Origin: Tahibacter sp042701255 | Lineage (GTDB): Bacteria > Pseudomonadota > Gammaproteobacteria > Xanthomonadales > Rhodanobacteraceae | Assembly: GCF_042701255.1 (NCBI RefSeq) | Contig: NZ_CP170554.1 | Span: 868,001-932,000, forward strand | Direction of reading: 5' to 3' | Length of the DNA stretch: 64,000 nt | In this document: positions 48,970 to 58,278 of the stretch, piece after piece | Position numbering within the stretch: position 1 is the stretch's first letter | Layout: the number at the start of each line of letters is the position of its first letter | The notes under the pieces: model-generated | Database searches by the model: none | What the model saw: only the letters and a program-made list of their open reading frames with translations | What the model was told of the DNA's origin: nothing | Position numbers and translations under genes: made by a program

Positions 48970-51900
48970 TCAATGCGCCGGCGCGGGAACGCCGTCGATT
49001 TCCTGCGGCACGTGCTTGCGCGCGAGCAGGGTGTAGACCAGCGGCACGACGAACAGGGTGAGCAGGGTGCCGAAGCTCATGCCGCCGACGATGACCCAGC
49101 CGATCTGGTGGCGCGCTTCGGCGCCGGCGCCGGAGGCGATGGCGAGCGGCAGCGCGCCGAGGACCATGGCGCCCGTGGTCATGAGGATCGGGCGCAGGCG
49201 CAGGCGCGCGGCTTCGAACGCGGCCTTGCTCTTGTCCATGCCGCGTTCCTGCAGCTGGTTGGCGAATTCCACGATCATGATGCCGTGCTTGGCGATCAGG
49301 CCGACCAGGGTGACGAGACCGATCTGGGTATAGATGTTCCAGCTGCCGGCCTGGTGGGTGAGCCCGAGCGCGGCGACCCAGTTGACGACGACGAGGCAGG
49401 CCAGACCGCCGAACGCGGCCAGCGGCACCGAGAACAGTATGATCAGCGGATCGACCCAGCTTTCGAACTGCGCGGCGAGCACGAGATAGATGAAGGCCAG
49501 AGCGAGCAGCAGGATCAGCGCGAACGCGCTGGAGGATTCGCGGAACTCGCGCGACTGGCCGCTGAAGTCGTACTGCGCGTCGGAAGCGACTTCCTTGGCC
49601 GCCGTCGACAGCCAGTCCAGCGCTTCGCCCATGCTGTAGCCCGGCGCGAGGCCGGCGCTGATCGTGGCCGAGCGCAGACGGTTGAAGTGGTTGAGCTCCT
49701 TGGCCGCGACCGCTTCGTTCGCGCTGACGAGATTGGCCATCTGCACCATGCCGCCGTCGGCGCCGCGCACGTAGATGCTGCTGAGCTGTTCGGGCACGCG
49801 GCGGCCTTCGCTGTCGACCTGCACGATGACGTCGTACTGTTCCGAGCCGCGCTTGAAGCGTGTGACCTGACGGCCGCCGAGCAGGCTTTCCAGGGTACGG
49901 CCGACGTCGTCGACGCTCGCGCCGACCGCGGCGACCTTGTCGCGATCCATGTCGATGCGCAGCTGCGGCTTGTTGAGCTTGAGGTCGGTGTCGGGATTCG
50001 TCAGGCGCGGATTCTCGCGGATCTTCGCGAGCAGGCCGTCGCTGATCTTCTCCAGGTCTTCCCAGGTGCCGGTGGTCTGCACGATGAAGGAGATCGGCTG
50101 GCCGAAATCGTCGGCACCGAGCGACGGCGGCAGCACCGGGAACGCCATGATGCCGGGGATGTTCATGAACTGCGGGAACAGCATGCCCTGGTACGTGCTG
50201 GCCGGCTGGCTGCGCTCGGACCAGTCCTTGAGGCCGACGAAGCCGACGGTCTGCGTCACGGTCGGGAAGCCGACGATCTGGAAATAGCGGTCGACGCCGT
50301 CGAGCTTGGCGAAGGTCGCTTCCATCTGCCGTGCGTAGCTGTCGGTGTATTCGGGGGTCGAGCCTTCCGGCGCGATGCCGAAGCCGATGACCAGGCCCTG
50401 GTCTTCCTGCGGTGCGAGCTCGGCCGGCAGCAGCTTGAACGCGAAGATGCCCGCGAGACCGAGGAACACCACGCCGGCGGCGCCGAACACGAGCGCGCGG
50501 TGCGGCAGGCTCCAGCGCAGGGTGCGCTCGTAGCCGCTCTGCAGGCCGTTGAGCACCTTCTCGCCGAATTCATAGGCCTTGCCGTGCGACGTGCTGTGCT
50601 TGAGCAGGCGCGAGCACATCATCGGCGACAGGGTCAGCGCGGTGAAGCCGGAGACGAGCACGGCGCCGGCCAGGGTCAGCGCGAACTCGATGAACAGGCG
50701 TCCCGTGCGTCCGGCCGAGAACACCAGCGGCATGTAGACGGCGGCCAGGGTCAGGGTCATCGCGACGATCGCGAAGCCGATTTCCTTGGAGCCCTTCAAG
50801 GCCGCCTGCATCGGCGGCATGCCTTCCTCGATGTGGCGGTAGATGTTCTCGAGCATGACGATGGCGTCGTCGACGACGAGGCCGATCGCCAGCACCATCG
50901 CGAGCAGGGTCAGGGTGTTGATCGAGAAGCCGAGCACGTACATGACCGCGAACGCGCCGATCAGCGAGACCGGGATCGTCACGATCGGGATCAGGGTCGC
51001 GCGCGCCGAGCGCAGGAACAGGAAGATCACGATGACCACGAGCAGCATGGCTTCGGCGATGGTCTTGTAGACCTCGCTGATCGAGCGCTCGATGAAGATC
51101 GTCGAGTCGTAGGCGATCTCGACCTTCATGCCCGCGGGCAGGGTGCGCGTGATTTCCGGCAGCAGCTTCTGCAGGCCTTCGGAAATCGCCAGCGGATTGG
51201 CCGTGGCCTGCTTGACCACGCCCAGCGGCACGGCGTTGCGGCCGTTGTAGCGCGCGCGGAAGCGCGCCTGGTCGGCGCCGAGCTCGACGCGGGCGACGTC
51301 GCGCACGCGCACCGCATAGCCGTCGGCACCGGTGCGCAGCACGATGGCGCCGAACTGTTCCGGCGTTTTCAGATCGGTTTCCGACAGCACGGCGAACTCG
51401 CGCTGGTGGCTTTCGATGCGGCCGGCCGGAATTTCCACGTTCTGCTTGCGCAGCGCGGTCTCGACGTCGGCCGGCGTCATCGAATAGGCGGCCAGGCGCG
51501 CCGGGTCCAGCCACAGGCGCATCGCGTACTTGTTGCCGTAGACCTGGGCCTGCGCCACGCCGGCGATGTTCTGCACGCGGTCCTTGACGAGGCGGTCGGC
51601 GACGTCGGCGATTTCGAGCTCGCTGTGGCGGTCCGACGAGAACGCGAGATAGATGATCGGCTGCGCGTCGGCTTCCTGCTTCTGCACGACGGGTTCGCGC
51701 GCTTCCTGCGGCAGGAAATCGCGTGCGAGCGCGACGCGGTCGCGCACGTCGGCCGCGGCCGAGTCCGGATCGCGGTCGAGGCGGAAGCGCACGGTGATCT
51801 GCGAGGACTCCTCGCGCGACACCGACTGGATGTAGTCGATGCCTTCGATGCCCGAGAGCTGCTCTTCGATCGGCGTGGTGATCTGCGATTCGACGACCTG

Positions 51901-52068
51901 GGCGCTCGCGCCGGGATAGCTCGTCGCGACGTTGACGACCGGCGTGTCGACCTTGGGAATCAGGCGCACGGCGAGACGCTCGTAGCAGATGACGCCGACG
52001 AGCAGGATCACGAGGTTGACCACCGTCGCGAATACCGGGCGACGGATGGAGATATCGGAAAGGACCAT
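48970..52068 (-). CDS. RND-family efflux pump inner-membrane protein (AcrB/MdtB/MexF type)
   Basis: The 1032-residue proton antiporter has the standard 12-helix, two-large-loop plan: helix 1 (IRRPVFATVVNLVILLVG), helix 4 with the proton-relay GLVVDDAIVMLENIYRH, a conserved Lys in helix 10 (VGLIAKHGIMIVEFAN), and the repeat loop starting LIPKVDTPVVNVATSYPGA. It exports drugs, detergents or other amphiphiles across both membranes with an adaptor and an outer-membrane channel. The adaptor is upstream with a 61-base overlap; no TolC-type channel gene is nearby, so the pump probably uses a shared one. Confidence 0.95.
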   Translation of the reverse strand: MVLSDISIRRPVFATVVNLVILLVGVICYERLAVRLIPKVDTPVVNVATSYPGASAQVVESQITTPIEEQLSGIEGIDYIQSVSREESSQITVRFRLDRDPDSAAADVRDRVALARDFLPQEAREPVVQKQEADAQPIIYLAFSSDRHSELEIADVADRLVKDRVQNIAGVAQAQVYGNKYAMRLWLDPARLAAYSMTPADVETALRKQNVEIPAGRIESHQREFAVLSETDLKTPEQFGAIVLRTGADGYAVRVRDVARVELGADQARFRARYNGRNAVPLGVVKQATANPLAISEGLQKLLPEITRTLPAGMKVEIAYDSTIFIERSISEVYKTIAEAMLLVVIVIFLFLRSARATLIPIVTIPVSLIGAFAVMYVLGFSINTLTLLAMVLAIGLVVDDAIVMLENIYRHIEEGMPPMQAALKGSKEIGFAIVAMTLTLAAVYMPLVFSAGRTGRLFIEFALTLAGAVLVSGFTALTLSPMMCSRLLKHSTSHGKAYEFGEKVLNGLQSGYERTLRWSLPHRALVFGAAGVVFLGLAGIFAFKLLPAELAPQEDQGLVIGFGIAPEGSTPEYTDSYARQMEATFAKLDGVDRYFQIVGFPTVTQTVGFVGLKDWSERSQPASTYQGMLFPQFMNIPGIMAFPVLPPSLGADDFGQPISFIVQTTGTWEDLEKISDGLLAKIRENPRLTNPDTDLKLNKPQLRIDMDRDKVAAVGASVDDVGRTLESLLGGRQVTRFKRGSEQYDVIVQVDSEGRRVPEQLSSIYVRGADGGMVQMANLVSANEAVAAKELNHFNRLRSATISAGLAPGYSMGEALDWLSTAAKEVASDAQYDFSGQSREFRESSSAFALILLLALAFIYLVLAAQFESWVDPLIILFSVPLAAFGGLACLVVVNWVAALGLTHQAGSWNIYTQIGLVTLVGLIAKHGIMIVEFANQLQERGMDKSKAAFEAARLRLRPILMTTGAMVLGALPLAIASGAGAEARHQIGWVIVGGMSFGTLLTLFVVPLVYTLLARKHVPQEIDGVPAPAH

Positions 52069-53171
52069 GGCGGGTGGCTACCTCGATGCGCCGGCTGCGC
52101 TGCGGCAGGCTGGGCGGCGGCCGGCGGCGCGGTCTGCACCTTGGCGCCGGGACCGATCTTCATCTGGCCGGCGCTGATGACTTCGTCGCCTGCCGTGATG
52201 CCGCTGACGATCTCGACGAAGCCGGGCTTGCGCAGGCCGGTTTTCACTTCGACGAGTTCGGCCTTGCCGTCGCGGATCACGTAGACCTGCTGCTTGTCGC
52301 CCTGCGGCCACAGCGCCTGTTCCGGCACGAGCAGCGCGTTGTCGCGCGAACCGATCTCCAGCGACACCTTGGCGAACTGGCCCGGAAACAGCAGGCCGTC
52401 GACGTTCGGCACGCGTGCGCGCAGGGTCACCGAGCGCGTCGCGAGATCGACCTGCGGCGCGACGGCGTAGACCTCGCCGTCGAAGCGGCGCGTGCCCTGG
52501 GCGTCGACGCCGATGGTGATCTTCTGCCCCGCCTGGAAGCGGCCGAGGTAGACCTCCGGCAGGCTGAAATCGAGCTTGAGCGTGTCGCGCGCGACGAAAT
52601 CGACGAGCGCGTCGCCGATGTTGACGTATTCGCCGGGGCTGACCCGGCGCAGGCCGGCGGTGCCGGTGAACGGCGCGCGGATCTCGGTCTTGCCCAGGCG
52701 CGTGCGGCTGGAGGCGAGCTTGGCGTCGTCGACCTTGGCCTGGGCGCGCTTGGTGTCGACGTCGGCCGGTGCGATGAGCTTGCGTTCGGACAGCTCCTGC
52801 GCGCGCTTGAGTTCGCGGCTGCTGTTGGCCGAGTTGGCTTCGGCTTCGGCGACATCGGCCTGGACCAGGCTGGAGTCGAGGCGGAACAGCGGCGCACCCT
52901 TGTTGATCTTCTGGCCTTCTTCGAACAGCACGGCCTCGATGCGGCCGGCGAGTTCGGGCCGTATCGTCACGGCCTCGTCGGCGCGAAGGGTGCCGACGGC
53001 GGCCAGGGTCTCGCTGATCGATTCGAGGCGCGGCTTGGCCGCCTCTACCGTGGTCGGCGGCATTTCATGGCCCGGCGGGCCCTGGGTATGCGCCGTCGTC
53101 GAGACGGCGGCGGCGATGCTCAGCGCGAGCACGGACAAGGAAACGCGGACAGGGCGTACGGTGCGCAACAT
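52008..53171 (-). CDS. RND efflux periplasmic adaptor (HlyD/AcrA family)
   Basis: The 387-residue protein has a signal peptide (VRVSLSVLALSIAAAVSTTA). The adaptor order is seen: barrel-sandwich with VGTLRADEAVTIRPELAGRI, a short coiled-coil hairpin (EAEANSANSSRELKRAQELS), lipoyl half ending TEIRAPFTGTAGL, and the beta-barrel region (ALLVPEQALWPQGDKQQVYV). The start at 53171 has GGAG at six bases. The last residues, from about PAHRGSHPPWSF onward, are read across the pump gene's start in a different frame and look like unselected run-on; the overlap is 61 bases. It forms one transcription unit with the pump. Confidence 0.9.
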   Translation of the reverse strand: MLRTVRPVRVSLSVLALSIAAAVSTTAHTQGPPGHEMPPTTVEAAKPRLESISETLAAVGTLRADEAVTIRPELAGRIEAVLFEEGQKINKGAPLFRLDSSLVQADVAEAEANSANSSRELKRAQELSERKLIAPADVDTKRAQAKVDDAKLASSRTRLGKTEIRAPFTGTAGLRRVSPGEYVNIGDALVDFVARDTLKLDFSLPEVYLGRFQAGQKITIGVDAQGTRRFDGEVYAVAPQVDLATRSVTLRARVPNVDGLLFPGQFAKVSLEIGSRDNALLVPEQALWPQGDKQQVYVIRDGKAELVEVKTGLRKPGFVEIVSGITAGDEVISAGQMKIGPGAKVQTAPPAAAQPAAAQPAHRGSHPPWSFPISPSVARYSRRWSTS

Positions 53172-53491
53172 GACGGGCTCCGGCGAAGCAGGATCTTCCA
53201 TGGCGGCGTCCCCAAGACGCCGCAGCAGGTCGGTAATTTTGAACGATGCAGTATTGGGTGTCGCCGCAAGCCCGGCGCATGCCGGAAGTCGTGCCGTTAT
53301 TGCCGCCGTTACGGGTTGCTTGCGCGCCGATTGCACGACGATGTCGTCGCAGCGGATGAGACCTGGAGGCAGGTTCCTTCAGGCCATGGAACAGGTCGGA
53401 AAACGGTCCTGATTGAGGCCGGCCGCGGATGTTGCGGATTCCATCTCGCAGCACGTCCGGTCACGGCCGGAAACGGACGCCGGCCGCGTGA
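53172..53491. other. Spacer upstream of the efflux operon, with hairpin
   Basis: The 320 bases contain a perfect 8-bp hairpin (GCGGCGTC / GACGCCGC, 53203-53223) 32 bases before the adaptor start, and an AT-richer patch near 53232-53260 on the minus strand (AAAATTACC with upstream TACTGC) that probably holds the promoter. The hairpin may be a 5'-leader structure or an operator. Nothing else is seen up to bioD. Confidence 0.5.
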
Positions 53492-54175
53492 TCAGGCCGG
53501 GGGCGTGAGTGCGGCGACGGCCGCATCCAGCGCTGCGCCGGTATCGCTGTCCAGGCCGTAAGGCAGCAGCCCCAGACACGGCGCGTCGAGCCGTTCGCGC
53601 AGGGTCGCGACGTTGTCCGCCTGCAGCGGCTGCTGCGGATCGATCGCATTGCCTATCCAGCCCAGCAGTTCGCAGCCGTCGGCGCGGATCGCGCGCGCGC
53701 TCAGCAGCGCGTGGCTGATGCAGCCCAGGCGCAGGCCGACGACGAGGATGACCGGCAGCCGCAGCGCACGCGGCAGATCGGCCTGCATGAGCTGCGGCCC
53801 CAGCGGCACGGCCCAGCCGCCGGCGCCTTCGACGACCACGCAGTCGCCGCTCGCGGCCAGCGCCGCATAGGCCGCCTGAACCGGCGGCAGCGCGACGCTC
53901 ACGCCTTCGCCGGCGGCAGCCAGATGCGGCGCGACCGCGTCGCGCAGCGCATACGGATTGCACAGTGCATAAGCCGGCGGCGGCGTCGATGCGGCGATCA
54001 GCGCGCGCGCGTCCTCGTTGCTCCAATGGCCGTCCTGCCATTCGCAGCCGCTGGCCACGGGCTTCATGCCGACCGCCCGAATGCCGCGCGCGGTCAGCGC
54101 ACGCAGCAGCGCGACGCTGGTCCGCGTCTTGCCGATGCCGGTGTCGGTGCCGGTGATGAAGACGCTGCGGGGCAT
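53492..54175 (-). CDS. bioD: Dethiobiotin synthetase
   Basis: The 227-residue cytoplasmic enzyme carboxylates 7,8-diaminopelargonate to dethiobiotin using ATP, the penultimate step of biotin synthesis. The P-loop is FITGTDTGIGKTR at residues 6-18 and the substrate loops are MKPVASGCEW and VVEGAGGWAVPL, all canonical. Length is normal. The other bio genes are not in the window; bioD is often a separate unit or at the end of bioFHCD in this order. It is divergent from the RDD gene. Confidence 0.95.
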   Translation of the reverse strand: MPRSVFITGTDTGIGKTRTSVALLRALTARGIRAVGMKPVASGCEWQDGHWSNEDARALIAASTPPPAYALCNPYALRDAVAPHLAAAGEGVSVALPPVQAAYAALAASGDCVVVEGAGGWAVPLGPQLMQADLPRALRLPVILVVGLRLGCISHALLSARAIRADGCELLGWIGNAIDPQQPLQADNVATLRERLDAPCLGLLPYGLDSDTGAALDAAVAALTPPA

Positions 54176-54354
54176 GCACGAGCCGGTCGGTCGCGGCGCC
54201 GCCGCGGGGCCGCGCAGTATCGCATCGCGGCGCCCTGCAAAGGCATCGGCCCGGACACGGTGCCGGTGTGTGTTCGCTGCCGCCGTCGGTGCGCGTTCCT
54301 GCGCATGTCCTGACCGGTACGCGCCGGCAGGTTGCCGAAGTTGCGGAGACTGCG

Positions 54355-54879
54355 ATGCAAGAACACAACCCTTACGCTTCGCCGACGGCGGCCGTGGCCG
54401 AGACCGACGGCCAGAGTGCGGCGCCCGGAGAGCTGGCCGGACGCGGCGTGCGGCTCGGCGCGGCGCTGATAGACGCCGTGCTGCTGCTGGCGATACTGAC
54501 GCCGCTGCAATGGTTCAGCGGTTTCCTGCCGGATCTGATCGACGCACGCCAGCACGGCGAAAGGCTGCCCTGGTCCACCATGGCCCTGTGGGCGACGATC
54601 GGAATCACCCTGTTCACGGCGCTGCAGAGCTGGCCTCTGCATCGCAACGGCCAGACCTGGGGCAAGCGCCTGCTGTCCATCCGCATCGTCGATCTCGACG
54701 GCGACAGACCGCCGCTATGGCGACTGCTGGTGCTGCGCTACCTGCCAATGCACATCGTCGGGCAAGTGCCGATCGTCGGCGCGCTGATCGGCTTCATCAA
54801 CCCGATGTTCATCTTTCGTGCGGACCAGCGCTGTCTGCATGACCTGATTGCCGGTACCCGCGTCGTCGTCGCGCGCTGA
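54355..54879 (+). CDS. RDD family membrane protein
   Basis: The 174-residue protein has three or four membrane helices and the RDD signature: GVRLGAALIDAVLLLAILTP (Arg-Asp pair region), NGQTWGKRLLSIRIVDLDG, and the C-terminal DQRCLHDLIAGTRVV. The N-terminus MQEHNPYASP is the NPYxxP-type opening common in Lysobacterales RDD proteins. Function is not assigned for the family; some members affect ion or drug transport. The divergent spacer from bioD is 179 bases. Confidence 0.9.
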   Translation: MQEHNPYASPTAAVAETDGQSAAPGELAGRGVRLGAALIDAVLLLAILTPLQWFSGFLPDLIDARQHGERLPWSTMALWATIGITLFTALQSWPLHRNGQTWGKRLLSIRIVDLDGDRPPLWRLLVLRYLPMHIVGQVPIVGALIGFINPMFIFRADQRCLHDLIAGTRVVVAR

Positions 54880-55021
54880 ACCTCGGGCACGCCGCCGCCG
54901 GGTACGGTGACCGGCGGTTCCGGCCTCGCTCCGGCATCGCCCGCGGCCGCGGGGGCACATCGACCAACCCGGGGGCGCGCGTCGGCTACACTAGGCGTCC
55001 GCCTTTCGCCGGACCTGCCTC

Positions 55022-55516
55022 ATGTTCGACCTCGCGCCCCTGCAAGCCGCCGGCAAGACCGAGCTCTACGAAGGTCTCGTCGGGCAGATGCGCGGTCTGC
55101 TGCACGGCGAACGCGATCGCATCGCCAACGCGGCGAATTTTTCCGCTCACGTGTTCCACAGCCTTGACGGGCTGAACTGGTGCGGGTTCTATTTCTTCGA
55201 TGGCGCCGAGCTCGTGGTCGGTCCGTTCCAGGGCAAGCCGGCTTGCGTGCGCATCGCGCTGGGCAAGGGCGTCTGCGGCACGGCCGCGGCGACGCGGCAG
55301 ACCCAGGTCGTCGAAGACGTGCATGCGTTCCCGGGACACATCGCCTGCGATGCGGCCTCGCGTTCGGAGATCGTCGTGCCGCTGTATGACGACGACGACA
55401 ATCTGATCGGCGTCTGGGACGTGGACAGTCCGCTGCCCGCGCGCTTCGACGAGGAAGACCGCGTCGGCATGGAACGGCTCTGCGCCGTTTTCCTCGCGGC
55501 GCTGCGCGGCGGCTGA
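55022..55516 (+). CDS. msrC: Free methionine-(R)-sulfoxide reductase (GAF domain)
   Basis: The 164-residue GAF-fold enzyme reduces free methionine-R-sulfoxide with thioredoxin, an oxidative-damage repair function in the cytoplasm. The three conserved cysteines have the family spacing: Cys75 (GKPACVRI), Cys85 (GKGVCGTAA) and Cys109 (HIACDAAS), with intervals of 10 and 24 residues as in E. coli YebR (Cys84, Cys94, Cys118). NWCGFYFF and VPLYDDDDNLIGVWDVD complete the pattern. The start at 55022 lies 142 bases after the RDD gene. Confidence 0.93.
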   Translation: MFDLAPLQAAGKTELYEGLVGQMRGLLHGERDRIANAANFSAHVFHSLDGLNWCGFYFFDGAELVVGPFQGKPACVRIALGKGVCGTAAATRQTQVVEDVHAFPGHIACDAASRSEIVVPLYDDDDNLIGVWDVDSPLPARFDEEDRVGMERLCAVFLAALRGG

Positions 55517-55570
55517 CGCGACATTCAGGGATCGCCGGCATGCCGGCGTAGAGAACGCTTCGGGGGTTAC

Positions 55571-56002
55571 ATGGCAAGCAACGAGAAAATCCGCAACGTC
55601 GGTCCCAAGTCCGCCGCCTGGCTGCGCCAGGTCGGCGTGCGCACCTTGGAAGACCTGCGTACGGTCGGCGTCATCGAGACCTTCATGAAGGTCAAGCGCG
55701 CAGGCTTCCGTCCGAGCCTCAATCTGCTCTACGCGATGCAGGGCGCGCTCGACGACTGCCACTGGGCCGATCTGCCCGAAGAGGTCAAGACCAGCCTCGT
55801 GCTCGCGGCCGAATCGGCCGAAACCGCCAATCCGATCAAGAACCGCTGGGACAAGGCCGCCGCACGCAGCGCTGCGCGCGACGGCACCTCGTCCAGCGAG
55901 AGCAGCGGTGCCGAAGAATCCGCACGCGACGAAGGCGACGGTTTCGGCGACGGCGACTCCGGCGTGCGCGAGATCACCGGGACTTCGCGCGATTTCGATT
56001 GA
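55571..56002 (+). CDS. TfoX C-terminal domain protein
   Basis: The 143-residue protein has a TfoX-C (helix-hairpin-helix-like) domain at about residues 5-85: IRNVGPKSAAWLRQVGVRTL and FRPSLNLLYAMQGALDDCHW. TfoX/Sxy proteins promote competence gene expression in gammaproteobacteria; here the N-terminal TfoX domain is absent, so a direct competence role is uncertain. The last 55 residues are acidic and Ser-rich (SSSESSGAEESARDEGDG), probably disordered. It follows msrC by 54 bases, probably co-transcribed. Confidence 0.85.
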   Translation: MASNEKIRNVGPKSAAWLRQVGVRTLEDLRTVGVIETFMKVKRAGFRPSLNLLYAMQGALDDCHWADLPEEVKTSLVLAAESAETANPIKNRWDKAAARSAARDGTSSSESSGAEESARDEGDGFGDGDSGVREITGTSRDFD

Positions 56003-56129
56003 GGCGCGCACCTCGCAAGGCCGAACATTCGACGTCGCGATTCGCTTTCGGCTCGCCGCAACCGGCGGCGTGCCGCCACCCGCCGGGTGGCACGGCTCGG
56101 AATCGCTGTAGCCCGACGATTCGGATGCC

Positions 56130-56750
56130 CTAGACGCCGTCGTCGATTTGCAGATCCATGCGCAGCTGCGGCAGCTGTTGCTGCAGCCTCGCGACGGCCT
56201 TGCGCAAGTCGCCCGTGTCGGGGCGCGTGTTCGGGAGCACACTCGCATCGAGCCGGAAGCGGATCCGCGTGCAGTCCGCGCCGGTTGCAGGTTGCGACGA
56301 AGTTTCCTCGAGCAGCTCGCCTTCCGCGAAACGCAAGCTCGCGGCGCGGCCGCCTTCGACGATCTCCGCCGTCAGCTCGCTGCAGACGGCATTGAGTACG
56401 GCCAGGCCGATCTCGCACAGTTCAGCGCCGACCTCGAGATGCTTCTTGCGCGAGTGGCAGGCCAGCAGGACGCGGAACAGGCTGACGGCGACGGACTGGC
56501 CCGGCTCGAACTCGTCTTCCTGCAACGGCATGCCGGCGTCGTAATGGATCTCGACCAGCTCGTTCTGCGCGACGCGCAGCGACGCAGTCGTGCAGCGGCC
56601 GTCCATGGCCTCGTCGATGGCATGGCACAGCGACTGCATGACGAGCTTCGCAGCGAGCTCGGGATCACCCAGATCCAGATACAGATTCGCGCGGCTGCGG
56701 ACGGCTGCAGCCGCGGAAATCACGCGGATTTCGGTTTCTTCCCCGCTCAT
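56130..56750 (-). CDS. Stand-alone GyrB/ParE N-terminal ATPase-like protein with degraded active site
   Basis: The 206-residue protein aligns by eye to the first 200 residues of GyrB: NLYLDLGDPELAAKLVMQSL corresponds to the MYIG...LHHMVFEVV region, CHAIDEAMDGRC to DNAIDEALAGHC, AVSLFRVLLACHSRKKHLEV to the lid region, and IGLAVLNAVCSELTAEIV to GVSVVNALSQKLELVI; later TRIRFRLDASVLP matches the RFWPSLETF strand. The catalytic Glu (GyrB Glu42) appears replaced by Gln, and the magnesium-ligand Asn46 by His; the DDGRGIP loop is degenerate. It may be a pseudo-ATPase that binds gyrase-like partners. It ends 128 bases from the convergent TfoX-C gene. Not a known named family to me. Confidence 0.65.
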   Translation of the reverse strand: MSGEETEIRVISAAAAVRSRANLYLDLGDPELAAKLVMQSLCHAIDEAMDGRCTTASLRVAQNELVEIHYDAGMPLQEDEFEPGQSVAVSLFRVLLACHSRKKHLEVGAELCEIGLAVLNAVCSELTAEIVEGGRAASLRFAEGELLEETSSQPATGADCTRIRFRLDASVLPNTRPDTGDLRKAVARLQQQLPQLRMDLQIDDGV

Positions 56751-56776
56751 GGCTCGTGCTCCGCTCGTAGTGGCAT

Positions 56777-58192
56777 TCAGCGATTGCTCCGCTCGCGCAC
56801 TTGCGCAAACGTCCAGTCGCGCACCAGCGTTCCGTTTTCCCAGACCGTTTCCAGGGCATGTTCCCAGCCGGGTTCGGGCACGTGGTCTTCGGGGCGCGCG
56901 AGGGTTTCATCGATCGGTACGGTGCGCCAGCTGCCGAATTCGCGGTGGCGCAGCAGGGCCAGGCGGCCGCGCTTGGACTGCTTGCCCGGGTCGGTCACCG
57001 GCGCCTTGAACACGTCGATCCACTGTCCGGCGATCTTCGCCGCCGAGCATTTCAGCGCGAATTTCTGCGTGTCGCGGTTGATGCCCTGGAGCAGCGCGCC
57101 GCCCATGCCGAAGGCGAGGTTGTCGGCGCTGTAGCCGGCCTTGGTCACGCGTTCGAGTATCGCGCGGATGCTGTTCGGGTTGATGCCGTCGCCCTGGATC
57201 ACGCGCACGTGCTTCAGCACCTTGTAGCCCCTGGCGTTCACGCTGTGGCCAAAGGCTTCGTCGAGCAGTACCAGGCACTGGTGCACGACGTCGACGGGTT
57301 CGCCCGAATCGGGTCGCACGACCAGGGTCGCGCCGCTCGCGATCACGTCGTCGCGCAGGGTCTTGCCCCAGTGTTCGCGGATCGCCGTGTAGATGTCGTA
57401 GCTGTCGGAAACCACGGCGACGAGCGCGCCCGGCCTGGCGAACTGGCGCAGCATGTTGCGATAGGCGTCGACCTCGTGTTCGCGGCCCCAGCTCGTGATC
57501 GTCGAATGCTCGGCGGCCGGAATCGAATAGCCGGCCATGGCTTCGCCGTAGTAGGCGCGTGCGGTCAGCACGCCCGATACCGTGTCCGTGCCGAGGAAGT
57601 TCACCAGATGCGCCGCGGCGCCGAGGCCGGCCGATTCGGCGCTGGACACGCCGCGCGCGCCGAAGTCGTGCAGCTTGAAGCCGATCTGCGCGGCGGCATC
57701 GTCGCTCGACAGGTCGAGGTACTGGCGGATCAGCTGCTTGAGATGCCAGCTCTGCGTCGCGACCGTGACCGGATACCAGAGGCGCAGCAGCAATGTCTCC
57801 AGATACGACGGCAGCCAGTAGCAGGCCGGATCGGTGGATTCGATCGTGACCAGCGCCTGATGCGTCGGCACGACGCTGCCCTCGGGCACCGCGCGTATGC
57901 GCAGCGGCAGGCGGCCGCCGTGCGCGTCGACGATGTGCCGCCAGCCGGCTTCGTTGAACGGCTCGCCGTGGACGGCGAAGAAATCGCGCGCCTCGTCGAC
58001 GTGCGCGTGGGTGACCGGCGTAGCGAGGTATTCCTTGAGGATGGCCTGCAGGCCGAAGAACACGGTGCGTTCGTAGACGCCGCCGCGCGACTCGACGTAG
58101 AAGAACGTCGCCTCGGTCTGCGGCGGGTATTGCAGCCAGTGGCTGGCCTTGTAGCTGTCGGTATTGAGGATGAGGTTGTCGAGATGACGCAT
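56777..58192 (-). CDS. nadV: Nicotinamide phosphoribosyltransferase
   Basis: The 471-residue cytoplasmic enzyme makes nicotinamide mononucleotide from nicotinamide and PRPP, the first step of the two-step NAD salvage route. Motifs match bacterial and animal NAMPT: ILNTDSYKASHWLQYPP, FKLHDFGARGVSS, AAEHSTITSWG, VSDSYDIYTAI, VVRPDSGEPVDV and GDGINPNSIRAIL. The start ATG at 58192 has AAGGAG eight bases before. It follows nadM on the same strand by 86 bases and is probably co-transcribed from the operator candidate at 59365. Confidence 0.95.
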   Translation of the reverse strand: MRHLDNLILNTDSYKASHWLQYPPQTEATFFYVESRGGVYERTVFFGLQAILKEYLATPVTHAHVDEARDFFAVHGEPFNEAGWRHIVDAHGGRLPLRIRAVPEGSVVPTHQALVTIESTDPACYWLPSYLETLLLRLWYPVTVATQSWHLKQLIRQYLDLSSDDAAAQIGFKLHDFGARGVSSAESAGLGAAAHLVNFLGTDTVSGVLTARAYYGEAMAGYSIPAAEHSTITSWGREHEVDAYRNMLRQFARPGALVAVVSDSYDIYTAIREHWGKTLRDDVIASGATLVVRPDSGEPVDVVHQCLVLLDEAFGHSVNARGYKVLKHVRVIQGDGINPNSIRAILERVTKAGYSADNLAFGMGGALLQGINRDTQKFALKCSAAKIAGQWIDVFKAPVTDPGKQSKRGRLALLRHREFGSWRTVPIDETLARPEDHVPEPGWEHALETVWENGTLVRDWTFAQVRERSNR

Positions 58193-58278
58193 ACGGAATC
58201 TCCTTCCGCGGAACGGGCGGCGGCCGGTCTGTCCGGCGCCGGCGCGAAGCGACGCTCGCGCGACGTGTGCTGCGCGCT

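Noticed and set aside
48701..48973. Apparent small protein in repeat copy 2 with a CAERSDAQ-type stretch
   Set aside because: The same stretch appears in copy 1; it is the translation of a non-coding repeat, not a gene.
48973..52284. A very long plus-strand open frame antisense to the RND pump
   Set aside because: It mirrors the codon pattern of the pump in GC-rich DNA, has no domain and no matching ribosome site; the pump protein is unambiguous.
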